A DNA stretch of 64,000 bases from Alcanivorax sp. REN37 (lineage in GTDB: Bacteria; Pseudomonadota; Gammaproteobacteria; Pseudomonadales; Alcanivoracaceae). Position numbers and translations under genes: made by a program. Positions 61,257 to 64,000 of the stretch are shown here, one piece after another; the first letter of the stretch is position 1, and each line of letters opens with the position of its first letter. The DNA is taken from assembly GCF_041102775.1 (NCBI RefSeq), contig NZ_JBGCUO010000001.1, positions 248,001 to 312,000 on the forward strand, written 5' to 3'. Under the pieces are notes generated by a model. The model was given only the letters and a program-made list of their open reading frames with translations. It made no database searches and was not told the origin of the DNA.

Positions 61257-62034
61257 ACAACCAGTACGGGTGCAGGAGGAAGGCCCACTGCTGTGGGTGC
61301 GGCTCAATCGCCCAGCCTGCCGCAATGCGGTGGACCGTCCCACCGCTGAAGCGTTGGCCGATGCGTTCCGCTATTTCGAAGCGCAAGAGCGGCTGTCGGT
61401 GGCGATCTTGACGGCGACTGGCGAGCACTTCTGCGCGGGCGCCGACCTGCACGCGCTGGCCGCTGGCGACAGCGCTCGCACCAATGCCCTACACATTGAG
61501 GGTGACGGGCCGATGGGGCCGACCCGCATGCAGCTCAGCAAACCAGTGATCGCTGCTGTCCGCGGCTACTGCGTCGCGGGTGGGCTGGAGTTGGCGTTGT
61601 GGGCGGATTTGCGTGTGGCGGCGGAAAGTGCCCGTTTCGGTGTGTTTTGCCGTCGCTTCGGGGTGCCGTTGATTGATGGAGGCAGCGTACGGTTGCCGCG
61701 TTTGATCGGCGGCAGCCGGGCGATGGACCTGATCCTCACCGGACGCGAAGTGGATGCCCAAGAAGCGCTCGCCATGGGCCTCGCCAACAGGATGGTGCCC
61801 GATGCCGAGCTGGAACAATGCGCCCGTGAGCTGGCGTTGCAGCTGGCGTCTTTCCCACAACAATGTCTGCGGCATGACCGCGCCAGCGCACTGGGGCAGT
61901 GGTCAAAAAATGAGGTGGAAGCGCTACGGGATGAATTCAGCCTTGGCCTGATGACGCTTAGCAGCGGCGAAGCACAACAGGGGGCGGAGCGTTTCGAGCG
62001 CGGTGTTGGACGCCATGGCGCGAAAGCGGAGTGA
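61246..62034 (+). CDS. enoyl-CoA hydratase/isomerase (crotonase) family protein
   Basis: 262 residues. Oxyanion-hole segments are clear: EHFCAGADLHALA and RGYCVAGGLELALWADLRVA. The active-site region reads FCRRFGVPLIDGGSVRLPRLIG, so the positions of the two hydratase glutamates are occupied by other residues (including an Asp); true hydration of enoyl-CoA is therefore doubtful, and another acyl-CoA reaction is possible. ATG 61246 with GGGGA 6 bases upstream is preferred to ATG 61240. Coupled to the upstream small gene. Confidence 0.88.
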   Translation: MTTEQPVRVQEEGPLLWVRLNRPACRNAVDRPTAEALADAFRYFEAQERLSVAILTATGEHFCAGADLHALAAGDSARTNALHIEGDGPMGPTRMQLSKPVIAAVRGYCVAGGLELALWADLRVAAESARFGVFCRRFGVPLIDGGSVRLPRLIGGSRAMDLILTGREVDAQEALAMGLANRMVPDAELEQCARELALQLASFPQQCLRHDRASALGQWSKNEVEALRDEFSLGLMTLSSGEAQQGAERFERGVGRHGAKAE

Positions 62035-62037
62035 ACA

Positions 62038-62059
62038 CGGGCCCCGCGGCCGGGGCCCG
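62038..62059. terminator. Hairpin between crotonase gene and mscL
   Basis: 9-bp GC stem CGGGCCCCG/CGGGGCCCG with a CGGC loop, in the 32 bases between the two convergent stops. No T-run; probably works for both directions. Confidence 0.6.
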
Positions 62060-62066
62060 AGCCGGA

Positions 62067-62498
62067 TCAGTCTTTGCGCAGGCTGTCGCGAATCTCACGC
62101 AGCAGCACGACTTCTTCTGCTGGAGCGGCTGGCGCTGCCGGTGCTTCCACCGCTTCTTCTTTGCGCTTCATGCGGTTGACGGTTTTCACCAGCATGAACA
62201 CCGCAAATGCCACGATCAGGAAGCTCACCACGTTGTTGATGAAGGCGCCGTAGTTGATGGTCACGGCGCCGGCGGCTTGGGCATCGGCAAGGGTGGCGTA
62301 AACGCCGTCACCCTGCAGTACTAGGAACAGCTCGGAGAAATCCACGCCGCCCAGCAGCAGGCCCACCGGCGGCATGATGATGTCGTTCACCAGACTCTGA
62401 ACGATGGTGCCGAAAGCGCCGCCGATGATGATACCGACGGCCATGTCGACCACGTTGCCTTTGACGGCAAATTCCTTGAACTCACTCATGATTCCCAT
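62067..62498 (-). CDS. mscL: large-conductance mechanosensitive channel MscL
   Basis: 143-residue inner-membrane tension-gated channel that releases solutes on hypo-osmotic shock; works as a pentamer. N-terminal amphipathic helix [22 protein letters not shown] with the pore constriction in TM1, periplasmic loop, TM2 [20 protein letters not shown], and the C-terminal bundle [11 protein letters not shown] after an Ala/Pro linker. ATG 62498 has GAGGA 9 bases upstream; ATG 62489 is a less likely alternative. Confidence 0.96.
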   Translation of the reverse strand: MGIMSEFKEFAVKGNVVDMAVGIIIGGAFGTIVQSLVNDIIMPPVGLLLGGVDFSELFLVLQGDGVYATLADAQAAGAVTINYGAFINNVVSFLIVAFAVFMLVKTVNRMKRKEEAVEAPAAPAAPAEEVVLLREIRDSLRKD

Positions 62499-62759
62499 CT
62501 TGTCGCGTCCTCGATCAATTCATTGCGGTGCTGGATTGGCATGCCCGGCGGGCAATGGAACTGATCATAGTCAGAGGTGCGGATGGGGGCGAGTGTCTTT
62601 TTGTGGTGGTCGATCTGGCGCGTTAAAAAAGTGAAATTTCGTGAACCGACACAGTGCGCGCATCCAGCTGCCGTATGGTGATGCGACGGCTCGGCATGCA
62701 GGTGGCGAATGTCCTGATGCCGGGGGCCGCTCAGCACACCATCGCAGGGAGAAGCCATT
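62499..62759. other. Divergent region between mscL and catalase genes (261 bases)
   Basis: No gene seen. Rightward there is a possible promoter TTGTGG, 16-17 bases, TTAAAA near 62600-62630. No convincing OxyR site was found. GGGAG precedes the catalase start. Confidence 0.4.
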
Positions 62760-64000
62760 ATGAGCAGCGTCAACAGCACCAAATCGGTCCGCAAGAAAAA
62801 AGCCTCTGGCGGCGAGTCGTCGCAACCGCAGCAGCTGACTTCCGCCACCGGCATTCCGCTGGGTGAAAACGAAAACAGCCTCACCGCTGGCCCGCATGGC
62901 CCGCTACTGGTGCAGGACTGGCCGTTGTTTGAAAAGCACGCCCACTTCAACCGTGAGCGGATCCCGGAGCGCGTGGTGCACGCCAACGGTTCGGCGGCGT
63001 TCGGCACCTTGACCGTCACCCAGGATATTTCCAAGTACAGCCATGCTGCGCTGTTCGCTAAAGTGGGTAAGCAAACCGATGTACTGCTGCGCTTCTCCAC
63101 CGTGGCCGGCGAGCGCGGTGCGGCAGACGCCGAGCGTGATGTGCGCGGTTTTGCGTTGAAGTTCTACACTGAACAAGGCATCTGGGATCTGGTCGGCAAC
63201 AACACGCCGGTGTTTTTCGTGCGCGATGCCTATAAATTCCCCGACTTCATTCGCACCCAAAAGCGCGACCCGCGCAACAACCTGCGTAACCCCACCGCGA
63301 TGTGGGACTTCTGGTCATTGGTGCCGGAGTCACTGCACCAGGTCACCATCCTGATGTCTGACCGCGGGTTGCCGGCCAGCTACCGCACCATGCACGGCTT
63401 TGGCTCCCACACTTACAGCCTGATCAACGCCGAGGGTGAGCGGGTGTGGGTGAAGTTTCACTTCAAATCACGCCAAGGTATCGACAACTGGACCGATGAT
63501 GAAGCCATCAAGCAGGTCGGCAAAGACCGCGAAACCCACCAGCGCGATTTGTACGATGCCATCGAGAACGGCGATTTTCCCCGCTGGCGCTTCTGCATTC
63601 AGGTGATGACCGAGGCGCAGGCTAAGGCGCACCGCTTTGATCCATTCGATCTGACCAAAGTGTGGTCACAGAAGGAGTTTCCGCTGATCGAAGTGGGTGA
63701 GCTGGAGTTGAACCGCAATCCGGACAACTACTTCGCGGAAGTAGAGCAGGCCAGTTTCAGTCCTGCCAACGTGGTGCCGGGCATTAGTCACAGCCCTGAC
63801 CGGATGCTGCAATTCCGCATCTTCGCTTACGCCGATGCCGCCCGCTACCGGCTCGGCGTCAACCATGATCAGCTGCCGGTGAACCGTCCCCGCTGCCCGG
63901 TGCACACCTATCACCGTGATGGCTTGATGGCCGGCGGTGACAACGGCGGTGGCAGCGTCAACTACGAACCCAACAGCTTCGGCGGTCCGCAGCATGACCG
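62760..64000 (+). CDS. catalase, clade 3 type, N-terminal 413 residues (cut by window edge)
   Basis: Heme catalase disproportionating hydrogen peroxide. The frame is open to the window end; about 413 codons are visible of a family usually near 480-500. Distal His H74 in [11 protein letters not shown], distal Asn in [12 protein letters not shown] (N148), and the proximal heme Tyr Y357 in [15 protein letters not shown] Lys/Ser-rich tail of about 25 residues precedes the domain. No signal peptide, so cytoplasmic. ATG 62760 follows GGGAG. Confidence 0.95.
   Translation, partial: MSSVNSTKSVRKKKASGGESSQPQQLTSATGIPLGENENSLTAGPHGPLLVQDWPLFEKHAHFNRERIPERVVHANGSAAFGTLTVTQDISKYSHAALFAKVGKQTDVLLRFSTVAGERGAADAERDVRGFALKFYTEQGIWDLVGNNTPVFFVRDAYKFPDFIRTQKRDPRNNLRNPTAMWDFWSLVPESLHQVTILMSDRGLPASYRTMHGFGSHTYSLINAEGERVWVKFHFKSRQGIDNWTDDEAIKQVGKDRETHQRDLYDAIENGDFPRWRFCIQVMTEAQAKAHRFDPFDLTKVWSQKEFPLIEVGELELNRNPDNYFAEVEQASFSPANVVPGISHSPDRMLQFRIFAYADAARYRLGVNHDQLPVNRPRCPVHTYHRDGLMAGGDNGGGSVNYEPNSFGGPQHD

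Noticed and set aside
62560-62640. OxyR site upstream of the catalase gene
   Set aside because: Only isolated ATAG-like pieces are present; the spaced ATAG/CTAT pattern was not found.

Overview
The window is GC-rich chromosomal DNA of a gammaproteobacterium. Gene content and order point to the Pseudomonas/Alcanivorax part of the class. Three stretches match gene order known from Pseudomonas: pstSCAB-phoU with phoBR, ubiCA and rubredoxin/rubredoxin reductase; thrB, polA, a small-RNA locus, engB, cytochrome c5, cytochrome c4 and dsbA; and znuABC beside them. The rubredoxin and rubredoxin reductase pair would suit an alkane degrader such as Alcanivorax, but the genus is an inference. I saw no tRNA, rRNA, CRISPR array, prophage, insertion sequence or integrase. 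Almost everything looks like core chromosome.

Layout. 1-6.8 kb: rsmE (cut by the window edge), bioA, and a tetR/membrane-fusion/RND efflux operon. 6.9-12.3 kb: hemW, an LEA-like lipoprotein, rdgB, metW-metX, an orphan periplasmic binding protein and a YciA-type thioesterase, all on the minus strand. 12.4-18.2 kb: the PhoB-controlled pstS-pstC-pstA-pstB-phoU cluster. 18.2-22.8 kb: a GDT1-family cation exporter behind a Mn2+ (yybP-ykoY) riboswitch, slyX, an MFS exporter, and phoB-phoR with its own Pho box. 22.8-26.3 kb: ubiC-ubiA, rubredoxin, rubredoxin reductase and a small SCP2-like protein. 26.3-29.1 kb: a 903-residue lipoprotein made of about twelve 58-residue repeats. 29.4-34.1 kb: znuCB/znuA, an odd TIM-barrel glycosidase-like protein and thrB. 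34.2-41.9 kb: polA, a DUF815 ATPase, an ErsA/Spot42-like small RNA, engB, two cytochromes c, dsbA and an EEP phosphodiesterase. 42.0-50.6 kb: recC-recB-recD. 50.6-56.0 kb: a CsaA/YgjH-like tRNA-binding protein, trhP (yegQ), dgt, a glutathione peroxidase and a SulP transporter. 56.0-64.0 kb: a CMD-domain protein with an AraC regulator and a divergent SDR, wrbA, trhA, the guanidinium exporter gdx behind a guanidine-II riboswitch, a small unknown protein, a crotonase, mscL and a catalase cut by the window edge.

How the genes work together. Pho boxes in front of both pstS and phoB close the usual phosphate-starvation loop: PstSCAB imports phosphate, PhoU and PhoR signal, PhoB activates. The cytochrome c and DsbA genes are periplasmic redox functions. 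RecBCD, PolA, Dgt and RdgB are DNA repair and nucleotide-pool functions. The strongest non-protein signals are two metabolite or ion riboswitches (18892-19012 minus; 60367-60416 plus), an apparent sigma-E/AlgU-driven C-rich small RNA (about 38020-38178 plus), and the higher-order tandem repeat in the 26.3-29.1 kb lipoprotein gene.
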